Origin: Achromobacter xylosoxidans
Lineage (GTDB): Bacteria > Pseudomonadota > Gammaproteobacteria > Burkholderiales > Burkholderiaceae_B
Reading direction: 5' to 3'
DNA: 64,000 nucleotides
Assembly: GCF_001457475.1 (NCBI RefSeq)
Contig: NZ_LN831029.1
Coordinates: 496,001-560,000 of the forward strand
Shown: one piece after another, positions 1-8,444 of the stretch
Layout: the number at the start of each line of letters is the position of its first letter
How positions within the stretch are numbered: position 1 is the first letter of the stretch
Translations under genes and position numbers: made by a program
Notes under the pieces: model-generated
The model's input: the letters and a program-made list of their open reading frames with translations, nothing else
Told to the model about the DNA's origin: nothing
Databases searched by the model: none

Positions 1-2
1 TG

Positions 3-563
3 CCGATTTCGCAGCTGGCCTTCGGCGATGCCGGGCTGTCGGTGGCGGTGGCGTTCTTCGCCGTCAATTCCTTTGTCATGCACACCATCGCGGTGCGGCT
101 GCTGCCGGGCGTCAACACCCGGGGCAGCTGGAAAAGCCCCATCCTGCTGGCTTCGGTGCTGGCCGTCGCGATGCGGCTGCTGAACGTTCCGGTGCCGGCC
201 TGGCTGATCGAGACCACCCGCATGCTGGGCGCCGTGACGGTGCCGCTGATGCTGCTGAGCCTGGGCCACGCGCTGGCGCTGATCCCGGCCAACGGCCTGC
301 GCGATGGCGCCAAGGTGGCGGCGATGCGGCTGGCGACCGGCCTGGCCGCGGGCCTGGCGATCGTCTGGGCGCTCGACCTGGAGCCGGTGCTGGCCGGTGC
401 GCTGACATTGCAGATGGCCATGCCCTGCGCGGTGGTCAGCTACATGTATGCCAAGCGCTATACCGACATGGGCGATACCGCCGCCGGCGCGGTGCTGGTG
501 TCGACCGTGGTGTTCCTGCTGCTGGCGCCGTTGATGCTGTGGTTCAGCCACGCGGGGACGTAG
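3..563 (+). CDS. AEC family permease, C-terminal part (5' end outside window)
   Basis: The open frame enters from the left edge, so only the last 186 codons are seen. They encode an almost entirely hydrophobic chain with about five membrane segments separated by short charged loops, ending in a hydrophobic helix. The layout and wording (a conserved Pro/Gly-rich middle, a 'PLMLLSLGHAL' helix, and an 'MAMPCAVVSY' helix near the end) are typical of the second half of auxin-efflux-carrier (AEC) family transporters. Those are inner-membrane carriers that move small carboxylates such as malate or malonate. The substrate cannot be told from this fragment. No partner gene is visible; the next gene is on the other strand. 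Confidence 0.8.
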   Translation, partial: PISQLAFGDAGLSVAVAFFAVNSFVMHTIAVRLLPGVNTRGSWKSPILLASVLAVAMRLLNVPVPAWLIETTRMLGAVTVPLMLLSLGHALALIPANGLRDGAKVAAMRLATGLAAGLAIVWALDLEPVLAGALTLQMAMPCAVVSYMYAKRYTDMGDTAAGAVLVSTVVFLLLAPLMLWFSHAGT

Positions 564-584
564 CGGGCGGGCCGGCGTCCGGCG

Positions 585-1193
585 CTACAGCAGTCCGTCG
601 CGCAGTTGTTCGCGGATCCGGCACCACCAGCCGCCGCGCCGCAGCGCCTTGGCATCGTGCTGATGCCAGGTCCGATCGAGCTGGCGCAGCGCGGCGGGGC
701 GATCGAACGACGGCGGCTCGGATCCCGCCGCAGGCTGATGCCGTCGCACGAATTCACCGCGTCGCAGGGCGTCGAGCCGGGCCTGCATTTCGGACTGGCT
801 GTAGACGCGCGGGCCGGCATGGTGGCGGCTCGCCTCGGCCTGGAACCGTTGCAGGGCCGCGAGGAAATGCAGGAAGTGTTCGACCCGCGTGTTGACGAAC
901 AGCGGGGCCGCATCCTCGCCAGCCGTCACCACCCGGCCATCGGCCGCGATTGCAAGCCATAGCGCATCGGCCCAGGGTTCGCGCGCGAACACCAGCATCG
1001 CGCCGCCCGGCGAGCGGTGTATGGCCGGCGGCACGAACTCGACCAATGCCACGGCGGGGTCGGGACGCATCGGCAGACCGGGGTCGAGCAGCCAGGCGCA
1101 GGCGTGGGCGTCCAGCCCGGCGCCGGCCAATGTGTCGGGCGCCAGGCGGGTGGCGCCGCCGGCATAGAGGCCGGCCAGCTCGTCGTGGTTCAT
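585..1193 (-). CDS. SUKH-4-like hypothetical protein
   Basis: A soluble protein of about 202 residues with no signal peptide or membrane segment. I chose the ATG at 1191-1193 because the longer frame (to 1256) adds a Pro/Ala-rich stretch of low complexity; the ribosome site is weak for either start. The middle, with 'DALWLAIAADGRVV' followed by 'PLFVNTRVEHFLHFLAAL', resembles the core of SUKH-4 (SMI1/KNR4-type) proteins. There a bound-residue strand is followed by 'N-s-s-l-e-x-F-l' and a helix. Many SUKH proteins are immunity proteins against nuclease or deaminase toxins, but no toxin or secretion gene is nearby, so a role is not assigned. The tail is rich in Arg, His and Trp. The family call is tentative. 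Confidence 0.55.
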   Translation of the reverse strand: MNHDELAGLYAGGATRLAPDTLAGAGLDAHACAWLLDPGLPMRPDPAVALVEFVPPAIHRSPGGAMLVFAREPWADALWLAIAADGRVVTAGEDAAPLFVNTRVEHFLHFLAALQRFQAEASRHHAGPRVYSQSEMQARLDALRRGEFVRRHQPAAGSEPPSFDRPAALRQLDRTWHQHDAKALRRGGWWCRIREQLRDGLL

Positions 1194-1268
1194 GTGATCG
1201 GGGCGCGCGCCCGTCGTCGGGGCGGGCGCGGCGGGTTTCGGTGGTTGAGCGGGCAAGGCGCGGCGGAT

Positions 1269-2276
1269 TCAGGCCACGCCCGACATGGCGCGCAACTGCG
1301 CCATCAGCGCCTCGGGGATCTCCACGCCGTGCTTGAGCGCTTCGTCGCGCAGTTTGCGGCGGCGGTCGCCGGGCAGGCGCACGCCGTCGTCTTCCAGCAT
1401 GGCCTCCACCAGCGTTTCGACGCGCTCCAGATAGGCCTCGTTGCCCGCCAGCGCGCCCGGGTCTATCGCCATGAAGGCCTGGCCCAGGCGCGCCGGGCCG
1501 CCCTCGTCGACGAAGAACGATTCGGTCTCGAAGCCGAAGTGCGAACCGGTCAGGGCGCAGGCAAGCAGTTCGATGATCAGCGCCAGCATCGCGCCCTTGA
1601 CGCCGCCTGCCGGCAGCATGCTGCCGGCCAGGCCGGCCTTGGGATCGGTGGTGGGCTGGCCGTCGGCATCCAGCGCCCAGCCCAGCGGGATCGGCTGGTT
1701 GTCGCGCGCGGCGATCATGAGCTTGCCGCGCGCCACCTGCGACAAGGACAGGTCGATGACGATGCGGCCGCCGCCGCGGCGCGGGAACACGGCGGCGATG
1801 GGGTTGGTGCCGAACAAGGGGCGCTTGCCGCCCCAGGCCGGCATGGCGGCCGGCGAGTTGCTCAGCGCCAGGGCCACCAGGCCGGCGTCGGCCAGGGCTT
1901 CCAGGTGATAGCCGGCCTCGCCGAAGTGGTGGCTGTTGGCCACGCCGATAAAGGCCACGCCATGTTCACGGGCGCGGCGGGTGGCTTCCTCGACCGCCAG
2001 CGCGCAGGCGGGAAATGCCAGGCCCGAACCGGCATCGATCAGCGCCGCGCCGCCGCGCTCGTGCAGGATACGCGGCACGGCGGCGCCGAGGGCGCGGCCG
2101 GTGCGCAGGTGGCCGGCGTAGAACGGCACGCGCGACAGGCCGTGGGAACTGAGCCCCTGGCTTTCGGCGAAGACCAGCGCGCGGGCGGTGCTGTCGGCCA
2201 TGGCCGGGTTGGCGCCCGCGGCGGCCAGGCTGGCCGCGGCCAGGTGTTGGAGTTCGTCCAGATAGATGTGAGCCAT
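1269..2276 (-). CDS. comC: Ldh-family (2R)-3-sulfolactate dehydrogenase (ComC-like)
   Basis: 335 residues, the usual length for the malate/L-lactate/L-sulfolactate dehydrogenase (Ldh_2) family of NAD(P)-dependent 2-hydroxyacid oxidoreductases with a non-Rossmann fold. Family signs visible are the S44-H45-G46 motif, the 'NSHHFG' segment at 114-119 with the catalytic-type histidine, and 'GTNP' at 156-159. It starts at ATG with an AGGAAGGAT site and follows slcC by about 30 bases in the same direction. Because it sits with suyAB and slcC, I infer it handles (R)-sulfolactate/3-sulfopyruvate, the partner step that together with SlcC would interconvert sulfolactate enantiomers. On sequence alone it could equally act on malate, lactate or another 2-hydroxyacid. 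Confidence 0.78.
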   Translation of the reverse strand: MAHIYLDELQHLAAASLAAAGANPAMADSTARALVFAESQGLSSHGLSRVPFYAGHLRTGRALGAAVPRILHERGGAALIDAGSGLAFPACALAVEEATRRAREHGVAFIGVANSHHFGEAGYHLEALADAGLVALALSNSPAAMPAWGGKRPLFGTNPIAAVFPRRGGGRIVIDLSLSQVARGKLMIAARDNQPIPLGWALDADGQPTTDPKAGLAGSMLPAGGVKGAMLALIIELLACALTGSHFGFETESFFVDEGGPARLGQAFMAIDPGALAGNEAYLERVETLVEAMLEDDGVRLPGDRRRKLRDEALKHGVEIPEALMAQLRAMSGVA

Positions 2277-2306
2277 ATCCTTCCTGTCAGGGAGGCGCGC
2301 CGCGCT

Positions 2307-3242
2307 TCATCGGGCACCGCCGGTAAGCGCTATTGTCACACCGGCGGCCACCATGTCGGAAACGCGGGTGTTGGCTTCCCGCGTCAGGCCGGCGATGTGC
2401 GGGGTCAGGATCAGGTTGGGCGCGCCGGCCAGCGGGCCGCCGGCGGACAACGGTTCCTGTTCGAACACGTCCAGCGCCGCGCCGCCCAGGTGGCCGCCAC
2501 GCAACGCCGCCGCCAGCGCGGTTTCGTCGACGATGCCGCCGCGCGACGTGTTGATCAGCACAGCGCCCGGCCGCATGCGGGCGATGCGGGCGGCGTCCAG
2601 CAGGTGGCGGGTGCCGGTGGTCAGCGGCACGTGCAGGGTGACGGCGTCGGCCTGGGCCAGCAGGTCGTCCAGTTCCAGCCGCGTCGCCCCGGCATCGGCC
2701 CAGGCGGGGTGGTCGGCGGGCAAGGCCGCGTCGCACGCCACGACGCGCATGCCCAGCCCGGCCGCGAGCCGCGCGGTCAACTGGCCGATGCCGCCGAAGC
2801 CGACCACGCCCAGGGTGCGGCCATGCGCCTCCAGGCCTTGCGATAAGGCCGCGCGCGGCCACTCTCCGCCCGCCACCTCGGCGCTGGCGGCATAGGCGCC
2901 GCGCAGCAGCGCCAGCAGCGTGCCGACGACGTATTCGGCCACCGCGCGCGCATTGGCGCCGGTGGCCGGCACCACCTGGATGCCGCGCGCCGCGCAGCCG
3001 GGCAGGTCGATGTTGTCCAGCCCCACGCCCAGCCGGCCGACCGCCCGCAGCCGCGGCGCGGCCGCCAGCAGCGCCGCGTCCACCTGGCTGCGGTTGCGCA
3101 CGATCAGGGCATCGGCCTGGCCGGCGGCGCGCAGCAGGGCGTCGCGCTGCTCCACCAGGTCGGGGGCGTAGCGCACGTCGAAGCGCTGGCGCAGCGCGTC
3201 GACCGCGGGCGCGTCCATGAATTCCGAGATAAGCACGTGCAT
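2307..3242 (-). CDS. slcC: D-2-hydroxyacid dehydrogenase, probable (S)-sulfolactate dehydrogenase (SlcC-like)
   Basis: 311 residues of the SerA-like NAD-dependent 2-hydroxyacid dehydrogenase fold, without an ACT domain. The dinucleotide motif GFGGIG is at 148-153, and the catalytic trio is R234 (in NTSRGG), E263 (FEQEP) and H282 (TPHIAG). I chose the ATG at 3240-3242 because it gives the standard 'MHVLISE' beginning of the catalytic fold and has a GGAG site; the frame is open further upstream. It lies between a TctC-type binding protein and comC. In organisms that degrade sulfolactate, SlcC oxidises the S-enantiomer to 3-sulfopyruvate, which ComC then reduces to the R-form used by SuyAB. The substrate here is inferred from the neighbours; another 2-hydroxyacid is possible. 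Confidence 0.8.
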   Translation of the reverse strand: MHVLISEFMDAPAVDALRQRFDVRYAPDLVEQRDALLRAAGQADALIVRNRSQVDAALLAAAPRLRAVGRLGVGLDNIDLPGCAARGIQVVPATGANARAVAEYVVGTLLALLRGAYAASAEVAGGEWPRAALSQGLEAHGRTLGVVGFGGIGQLTARLAAGLGMRVVACDAALPADHPAWADAGATRLELDDLLAQADAVTLHVPLTTGTRHLLDAARIARMRPGAVLINTSRGGIVDETALAAALRGGHLGGAALDVFEQEPLSAGGPLAGAPNLILTPHIAGLTREANTRVSDMVAAGVTIALTGGAR

Positions 3243-3255
3243 GGCGGCTCCGGCG

Positions 3256-4269
3256 TCAGGCGATCTGGATGTTGGCGTCGCGGATGATCCTGGCCCAGCG
3301 GTCGACCTCGGATCGCAGATAGCTGCCGAATTCCGCCGGCCCGCGCGGCTGCGGCACGAAGCCCAGTTGTTGCAGGGCCTGCTGCATGGCGGGCTGCGAA
3401 ATCTGCTTGACGATGGCATCGCCGATGCGCTGCACCAGCGCCGGCGGCGTGTTGGCGGGCGCCATGACGCCGGTGAAATTCTCCACGATCAGGTCCGGCA
3501 GGCCGGCCTGCGCCACGGTGGGCACGTCGGGCAGGTCCCGGCTGCGATCCCGGGTCGTGATGGCCAGCGCCCGTAGCGAGCCGTTCTTCACGTGCGACAG
3601 CGACTCGGGATAGTTCGAGAACACCACGTCCAGGTGGCCGCCGATGAGGTCGGTCAGCGACGGCGCGCCGCCCTTGTAGGGCACGTGCATCAGCGGCGTG
3701 CCGGTCAGCTTCTGGTACAGCGCCAGCGTCAGGTGCGGCGGCGTGCCGTTGCCGCTGGAGCCGGCCGCCAGCGGCTTGGCGGCGGCCGCCCGGGCCAGGT
3801 CGGCCATGCTCTTGATAGGACTCTTGGCATTGACCACCACCATGATGGGCGAGGACGCCAGGCCGGCCACTGGCGCCAGGTCGCGGGTCAGGTCGTAGCC
3901 GGCCTTGCCGGCGAACAAGGTGGCGTTGGCGGCATGCGACAGGGTGATGGCCAGCCACGTGTAGCCATCCGGCGCGGCGTGCGAAACATGCGCCGCGCCG
4001 ATGTTGGCGCTGCCGCCGGGCTTGTTTTCCACGACCACGTTCCAGCGTTCGGCGTCGCCAAGTGCCTTGCCCACCTGGCGGGCGGCCACGTCGGTCAGGC
4101 CGCCGGGCGGGAAGGGCACGACGTAGTTGATGGGGCGATCGGGCCAGTTGCCCTTCTGCGCCAGCGCCTGCTGCCACGGCGCCAGCGCACAGAGGCCGGC
4201 GGCGCCCAGCGCGCCGAGCACGCGCCGGCGTTGCGCGTCGTCGATGGGGGGGTGTTGCTCGCGGTTCAT
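3256..4269 (-). CDS. Tripartite tricarboxylate transporter (TctC/Bug) binding protein
   Basis: 337 residues. The start is the ATG at 4267-4269, preceded by a very strong AAGGAGG site 7-8 bases away; the upstream extension of the open frame is discarded. The N-terminus carries a twin-Arg-like export signal (RRR followed by a hydrophobic Ala/Leu segment ending near 'QQALA'). The mature part begins with 'WPDRPINYVVPFPPGG', the hallmark of TctC/Bug extracytoplasmic solute-binding proteins, which present carboxylates to a TctAB permease. No tctA or tctB gene is in the cluster. It sits within the sulfolactate module and probably binds sulfolactate or a similar acid (equivalent to SlcH). A GC-only hairpin separates it from suyB upstream. 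Confidence 0.88.
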   Translation of the reverse strand: MNREQHPPIDDAQRRRVLGALGAAGLCALAPWQQALAQKGNWPDRPINYVVPFPPGGLTDVAARQVGKALGDAERWNVVVENKPGGSANIGAAHVSHAAPDGYTWLAITLSHAANATLFAGKAGYDLTRDLAPVAGLASSPIMVVVNAKSPIKSMADLARAAAAKPLAAGSSGNGTPPHLTLALYQKLTGTPLMHVPYKGGAPSLTDLIGGHLDVVFSNYPESLSHVKNGSLRALAITTRDRSRDLPDVPTVAQAGLPDLIVENFTGVMAPANTPPALVQRIGDAIVKQISQPAMQQALQQLGFVPQPRGPAEFGSYLRSEVDRWARIIRDANIQIA

Positions 4270-4433
4270 CGGTCTTCCTCCTTGGGGGTTGGCGCCCGGG
4301 TAGGAATGCTTGCGCCTGTGCTGCCGTGGCGGCTTGCGCCCGGGTCTGCATGCATTTTCTGCGTGTGCTGCGAGGGACTGCGGGTGCTGCGCGAGAGCGA
4401 GGTGTTGCAAGGACTGCGGTTTGCGGTGGGGCG

Positions 4434-4468
4434 GCGACGCGGCGGCGACAGGGCCGCCGCCGCGTCGC
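4434..4468. terminator. Strong GC hairpin between suyB and the binding-protein gene
   Basis: A perfect 14-base inverted repeat (arms 4434-4447 and 4455-4468, loop of 7 bases) made only of G, C and one A/T pair. It lies in the 249-base gap between the suyB stop and the binding-protein start. No U-tract follows on the minus strand, so it may act as an attenuator or an mRNA 3'-end stabiliser that sets suyAB and downstream genes at different levels, rather than as a full terminator. Confidence 0.5.
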
Positions 4469-4518
4469 TCCCGCCCGCGCGATGGCGCGGACGGCCGGCG
4501 CGCCGCATCGGGGCGCCG

Positions 4519-5694
4519 TCAGGCGCTTTCGAAGATACGGGTCAGGACGAACTCGCGGTGGCCCAGGGCCTCGGCCGCGGTCCAGCGGCCGTTGGCGGTG
4601 GCCAGCATGCATTCGAGCAGCTTGTCGCCGGCCTGGTTCAGGTCGATCTCGCGCTGCAGCAGGCCGCTGGTGTCGACGTCGATGTGTTCCGACATGGTGC
4701 GCACCGTGCGCGGATTGGCGCAGATCTTGATGACCGGCAGGATCGGGTTGCCGATGACGTTGCCCTGGCCGGTGGGAAAGAAATGCACCGCGTAGCCCGA
4801 GGCCGCGCATAGCGTCACCATCTCGGCCGCGGCCGAGGACGAGTCCATGAACCACAGGCCCGGGCCGTCGGGGATCTCGGCCTTGTCGATCACGCCGTCG
4901 ACCCGGCACTGCTTGCCGATCTTCTGGATGTTGCCCAGCGCCTTTTCCTCGATGGTGGTCAGGCCGCCGGCGATGTTGCCCTTGGTGGGCTGCGATTCGG
5001 ACAGGTCGCTGGTCTTCCAGCGGTCGATCATGGCCTGGTAGCGGTCGAACATGAACATGAAGCGTTCGCGCACGGCGTCGTTGGCGCAGCGCTCGGCCAC
5101 GATGTGCTCGCCGCCGGTCAGTTCCGAGGTCTCGCCGAACACCAGCGTCGAGCCCAGCGCATAGAGCTTGTCGAAGGCGTTGCCCACGGTGGGGTTGGCG
5201 CCACAGCCCGAGGTGGTGTCGGACTCGCCGCACTTGGTCGAGACCCACAGGTCGGAGATGGGACACGTGCTGCGGGTGAGCGCGGTGGCGTAATGCACGA
5301 ATTCCTTGGCGCAGCGCGAGGCCCGCATGATGGTGTCGTGGTCGCCGTGCAGTTCGATGCTGAAGCCCATGACCGGCTTGCCGGTGGCGGCGATGCCGTC
5401 GACCACGCGCTTGGTCCAGCCTTCCTCGATGCCGATCACCACCACCGCCGCGACGTTGGGGTTGCAGCCGGTGCCGATGAGGGTGCGGAAGTGCAGTTCC
5501 AGGTCTTCGCCGAATTGCAGGCGGCCGTAGGGGTGGGGCAGGGCCAGCGTGCCCTTGATGTTGTTGGCGACGGCCTCGGCCGCGGCGTTGGAGATGTCGT
5601 CCACGGGCAGCACGATGACGTGGTTGCGCACGCCGACCCGGCCGTTGTCGCGGCGGTAGCCCTGGAAGGTGGTCTGAGCATTGATGACGGACAT
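4519..5694 (-). CDS. suyB: (2R)-sulfolactate sulfo-lyase subunit beta
   Basis: 391 residues of the UxaA/GarD (altronate/galactarate dehydratase) C-terminal family, the length expected for SuyB. The N-terminus '[24 protein letters not shown]' is followed by the family's glycine-rich core and conserved cysteines ([23 protein letters not shown]) that in this family ligate iron. With SuyA it cleaves (R)-3-sulfolactate to pyruvate and sulfite in the cytoplasm. The start has an AGGAA site 6-7 bases upstream, and suyA lies about 30 bases before it, so the two are co-transcribed. Altronate dehydratase was considered. However, the separate small SAF subunit plus the slcC/comC neighbours and the absence of uronate genes here favour SuyB. 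Confidence 0.88.
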   Translation of the reverse strand: MSVINAQTTFQGYRRDNGRVGVRNHVIVLPVDDISNAAAEAVANNIKGTLALPHPYGRLQFGEDLELHFRTLIGTGCNPNVAAVVVIGIEEGWTKRVVDGIAATGKPVMGFSIELHGDHDTIMRASRCAKEFVHYATALTRSTCPISDLWVSTKCGESDTTSGCGANPTVGNAFDKLYALGSTLVFGETSELTGGEHIVAERCANDAVRERFMFMFDRYQAMIDRWKTSDLSESQPTKGNIAGGLTTIEEKALGNIQKIGKQCRVDGVIDKAEIPDGPGLWFMDSSSAAAEMVTLCAASGYAVHFFPTGQGNVIGNPILPVIKICANPRTVRTMSEHIDVDTSGLLQREIDLNQAGDKLLECMLATANGRWTAAEALGHREFVLTRIFESA

Positions 5695-5724
5695 GATGGT
5701 TTCCTGTGTGGGCGAAGGATCGGC

Positions 5725-6006
5725 TTACCAGCGCTTGGTCTTGATGTTGTGCACGTGGGCGTGCTGGCCGGCCTGGATCGGCGCGACCACGCGGCCGATG
5801 TCCACGCCGTACTTGTAGACCGTGTCGCCCACGGCCATGTCCTTCATCGCGACCTTGTGGCCGATGGGAATGTCCTGCGCGGCCCGCACATGGATGATCT
5901 TGTCCTCGTCCATGATCCAGGCATTGAGTTCCGTTCCGGCGGTCAGGCCTTCCACCACGGCGACCGCCACCGTGTCCTTGGCATCGTGCAATACGGCGTG
6001 AATCAT
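5725..6006 (-). CDS. suyA: (2R)-sulfolactate sulfo-lyase subunit alpha (SAF domain)
   Basis: 93 residues forming a single SAF-type domain, as in the small subunit of sulfolactate sulfo-lyase or the N-terminal domain of UxaA. Typical wording is 'DIPIGHKVAMKDMAVGDTVYKYG' near the middle, cut here into the SAF beta-clip: 'GHKVAMKD' then 'GRVVAPI'. I chose ATG at 6004-6006 because it has an AGGAGGG site and gives the family's usual start; the upstream codons in frame have no ribosome site. It is the first gene of the minus-strand module, and its promoter (6075-6103) overlaps a large dyad shared with the divergent regulator gene. Confidence 0.9.
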   Translation of the reverse strand: MIHAVLHDAKDTVAVAVVEGLTAGTELNAWIMDEDKIIHVRAAQDIPIGHKVAMKDMAVGDTVYKYGVDIGRVVAPIQAGQHAHVHNIKTKRW

Positions 6007-6074
6007 CGTCTTTCCCTCCTGGGTGAGCGCCACGGCGGAGTGCCGCGGGCGCTTCGGATCACAACGTCCGGCAA

Positions 6075-6103
6075 ATCTTATGGCTCGTTTTTCAGCATGT
6101 CAA
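6075..6103 (-). promoter_or_regulatory. Promoter of the suyAB operon
   Basis: Read on the minus strand, a consensus -35 TTGACA (6098-6103), a 17-base spacer and -10 TAAGAT (6075-6080) lie 69 bases upstream of the suyA ATG. This is close to an ideal sigma-70 promoter. Its -35 hexamer overlaps the left half of the 32-base dyad at 6099-6130, which suggests repression by the divergent GntR regulator. Confidence 0.7.
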
Positions 6104-6130
6104 CTAAATCATATATATGAATTGTATGAC
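6099..6130. promoter_or_regulatory. Dyad operator between suyA and suyR
   Basis: A perfect 12-base palindrome TCATATATATGA (6109-6120) is flanked, at equal distance on both sides, by GTCA (6099-6102) and TGAC (6127-6130), all centred on 6114.5. The left part overlaps the suyA -35 box; the right end abuts the suyR -35 box. Position and symmetry are those expected of an operator for a dimeric GntR/HutC-type repressor. Binding itself is an inference. Confidence 0.65.
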
Positions 6131-6160
6131 TTGAGGAGAGGCGCCTCGCGCCGCTACACT
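6131..6160 (+). promoter_or_regulatory. Promoter of the GntR regulator gene (suyR)
   Basis: -35 TTGAGG (6131-6136), an 18-base spacer and -10 TACACT (6155-6160), ending 28 bases before the start codon at 6189. The -35 hexamer begins directly after the dyad at 6099-6130, so the same operator could control both directions. Confidence 0.55.
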
Positions 6161-6188
6161 GGAGCCCCGGATTTATTGCGATGCACCC

Positions 6189-6944
6189 ATGAACACCAGC
6201 CTGTCATCGACTGTGCCTTTGGGCAGTCCCTTGTACGAGCAGGTCAAGCAGGCCGTGCTTGCCGCGCTGGCCCAAGGCGAATGGAAGCAGGGCGAGGCGA
6301 TTCCGCCGGAAAAGAACCTGGCCGAGCGCTTCGGCGTGTCGATCGGCACCTTGCGCAAGGCGATCGACGAACTGGCGGCCGAAAACATCCTGGTGCGCCA
6401 CCAGGGCCGCGGCACCTACGTCGCGGTGCACACCCGCAACCACCACTTCTTCAAGTTCTTCCGCATCCTGCGCCAGGACGGCCACAAGTCGTATCCGGCC
6501 ACCGAGCTGCTGCGCTTTCGCCGCGTCAAGGCCTCGGCCGAGGCGCGCGAGAAGCTGGGGCTGGCGGCCGGCGCCTACGTGTTCGAGTTCCTCAACATGC
6601 TGTCGCTGAACGGCGACGTGGTCATGGTCGATGACATCTGCCTGCCGGAATCGCGCTTTCCGGGCATGACCGAGGCGCACCTGCGCGAGCGCGCCAGCAC
6701 GCTGTATGCGCTGTACCAGGACGTGTTCGGCGTCAACGTCATCGCCACCGACGAACGCCTGCGCACCTGCCTGGCGGACCGCGCCCATGCGCGCTGGCTG
6801 GGCGTGGCCGAGGGCGCGGCGCTGCTGGAGATCCGGCGCGTGGCTTATTCGTACAACCGCCAGCCGGTGGAATGGCGCATCTCGCGCGTCAATACCGAAC
6901 GCTACGAATACCTGGGGCACGAGCCCTGGGAGGCGGGGGCCTGA
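6189..6944 (+). CDS. suyR: GntR/HutC-family regulator, probable SuyR
   Basis: 251 residues. An N-terminal winged-helix DNA-binding domain (about 10-80) contains 'LAERFGVSIGTLRKAIDELAAENILVRHQGRGTYV'-type wording, cut here to its key parts: 'GVSIGTLRKAIDEL' and 'RHQGRGTYV'. It is followed by a UTRA effector-binding domain (about 95-245) typical of the HutC subfamily. The gene is divergent from suyA with about 180 bases between them, a placement seen for sulfolactate regulators. I infer that it controls the module through the central dyad and responds to sulfolactate or a related acid. The ribosome site is poor, but no better start is present, and the ATG gives a normal family N-terminus. Confidence 0.8.
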   Translation: MNTSLSSTVPLGSPLYEQVKQAVLAALAQGEWKQGEAIPPEKNLAERFGVSIGTLRKAIDELAAENILVRHQGRGTYVAVHTRNHHFFKFFRILRQDGHKSYPATELLRFRRVKASAEAREKLGLAAGAYVFEFLNMLSLNGDVVMVDDICLPESRFPGMTEAHLRERASTLYALYQDVFGVNVIATDERLRTCLADRAHARWLGVAEGAALLEIRRVAYSYNRQPVEWRISRVNTERYEYLGHEPWEAGA

Positions 6945-7172
6945 GGCGCCTGCCGCCTCGGAGCGGGAGGATGCGGCCGGCGGGGAAGGGGGCTGGCATT
7001 CCGATGCGGGCCTTCCCGCGATCACGGCGCTGACGGCCATGGCCGTTCCCGGCCGCTTGCCGTCCCCGCCACCAGCAGTGCTAGAATTCCTGCCGCACTA
7101 TCCAATTTTCGGCGCCGATTTGCCTGATCCGCTTGCGGGCGCCTTCCAATAAATCCAGCTAAAGAGGTCCGT

Positions 7173-8444
7173 ATGACCACTCCTGCCCAGAATTTGGCCG
7201 GTGATTCGGCCAGTGCCGCGCTCGCGACCCTGCCCGCCGCCACCCTCACGCAGTCCGATGCCGCTGATCCCGGTTCCGTCGGACTGGTTGCTCCCGTTTT
7301 CCTGCGTTTCGACGAGCCGCTGCCGTTGCTCAGCGGCCAGTCGCTGGCCAGCTACGAGCTGGCGGTCGAGACCTATGGCACGCTCAACGCCACGCGCAGC
7401 AATGCGGTGCTGATCTGCCACGCCCTGAACGCCTCGCACCACGTGGCGGGCCAGGCCGCGGACAGCCCCAGCGACGTCGGCTGGTGGGACAACATGGTGG
7501 GCCCCGGCAAGCCGGTCGACACCAACGTGTTCTTCGTCATTGGCGTCAACAACCTGGGCTCGTGCTTCGGTTCGACCGGCCCGGCCAGCATCAACCCCGA
7601 GACCGGCAAGCCCTGGGGCGCCGCCTTCCCGGTGCTGACGGTGGAGGACTGGGTGCAGGCGCAGGCGCGGGTCGCGGACCACTTCGGCATCGAGCGCTTC
7701 GCCGCCGTGATGGGCGGTTCGCTGGGCGGCATGCAGGCCCTGAGCTGGGCCATCACGCTGCCCGAGCGCGTGGCCCACTGCGTGGTCATCGCCAGCACGC
7801 CGCGCCTGTCGGCGCAGAACATCGGCTTCAACGAAGTGGCGCGGCGCGCCATCATCACCGATCCGGATTTCCATGGCGGCGACTACTACGCGCAGGAAAC
7901 CGTGCCGCGCCGCGGCCTGTCGGTGGCGCGCATGATCGGCCACATCACCTACCTGTCCGACGACGACATGGCCGAGAAATTCGGCCGCGCCCAGCGCGAA
8001 CCGGCCGCCAACGGCGCCTACCGCTACGGCTACGACGTCGAGTTCGAGGTCGAGTCGTACCTGCGTTACCAGGGCGAGAAGTTCACCCGCTATTTCGACG
8101 CCAATACCTACCTGCTGATCACGCGCGCGCTGGATTATTTCGATCCGGCGCGCAAGACCGGCGGCGACCTGGCGCGCGCGCTGGCGCCGGCCCAGGCGGA
8201 TTTCCTGCTGGTGTCGTTCACCACCGACTGGCGCTTCCCGCCGGAACGCTCGCGCGAGATCGTGCGGGCCCTGCTCAAGAATTCCAGCCCCGTCACCTAC
8301 GCCGAGATCGACGCGCCGCACGGGCACGATGCCTTCCTGCTGGACGACGCGCGCTACCATGCCGTGGTTCGCGGCTATTACGAGCGCATCGCCCGCGAAT
8401 TGGGACTGACCGACGCCGCTCAGACCGAAGGACGCTCCGCATGA
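7173..8444 (+). CDS. metX: Homoserine O-acyltransferase MetX (likely succinyl-specific)
   Basis: 423 residues of the alpha/beta-hydrolase acyltransferase family that activates L-homoserine for methionine synthesis in the cytoplasm. The nucleophile elbow GGSLGG places the catalytic serine at S183. The acid is in TTDWRFPP (D352) and the histidine in HGHDAF (H385). The first 40 or so residues are a low-complexity extension before the usual '[12 protein letters not shown]' start of the fold. Betaproteobacterial MetX proteins carrying the 'CHALNAS' loop, as here, belong to the clade shown to use succinyl-CoA (MetXS), so O-succinyl- rather than O-acetylhomoserine is the likely product. An AAAGAGG site precedes the ATG, and the stop overlaps the metW start by four bases. 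Confidence 0.95.
   Translation: MTTPAQNLAGDSASAALATLPAATLTQSDAADPGSVGLVAPVFLRFDEPLPLLSGQSLASYELAVETYGTLNATRSNAVLICHALNASHHVAGQAADSPSDVGWWDNMVGPGKPVDTNVFFVIGVNNLGSCFGSTGPASINPETGKPWGAAFPVLTVEDWVQAQARVADHFGIERFAAVMGGSLGGMQALSWAITLPERVAHCVVIASTPRLSAQNIGFNEVARRAIITDPDFHGGDYYAQETVPRRGLSVARMIGHITYLSDDDMAEKFGRAQREPAANGAYRYGYDVEFEVESYLRYQGEKFTRYFDANTYLLITRALDYFDPARKTGGDLARALAPAQADFLLVSFTTDWRFPPERSREIVRALLKNSSPVTYAEIDAPHGHDAFLLDDARYHAVVRGYYERIARELGLTDAAQTEGRSA

Noticed and set aside
2307..3242. The 2-hydroxyacid dehydrogenase as a second serA
   Set aside because: It lacks the ACT domain, and a full serA exists at 17923-19122; its neighbours are sulfolactate genes.
6945..7172. SAM riboswitch before metX
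   Set aside because: The gap has a TAGAAT -10-like hexamer but no arrangement of stems or conserved bases of SAM-I, SAM-II or SAH aptamers.
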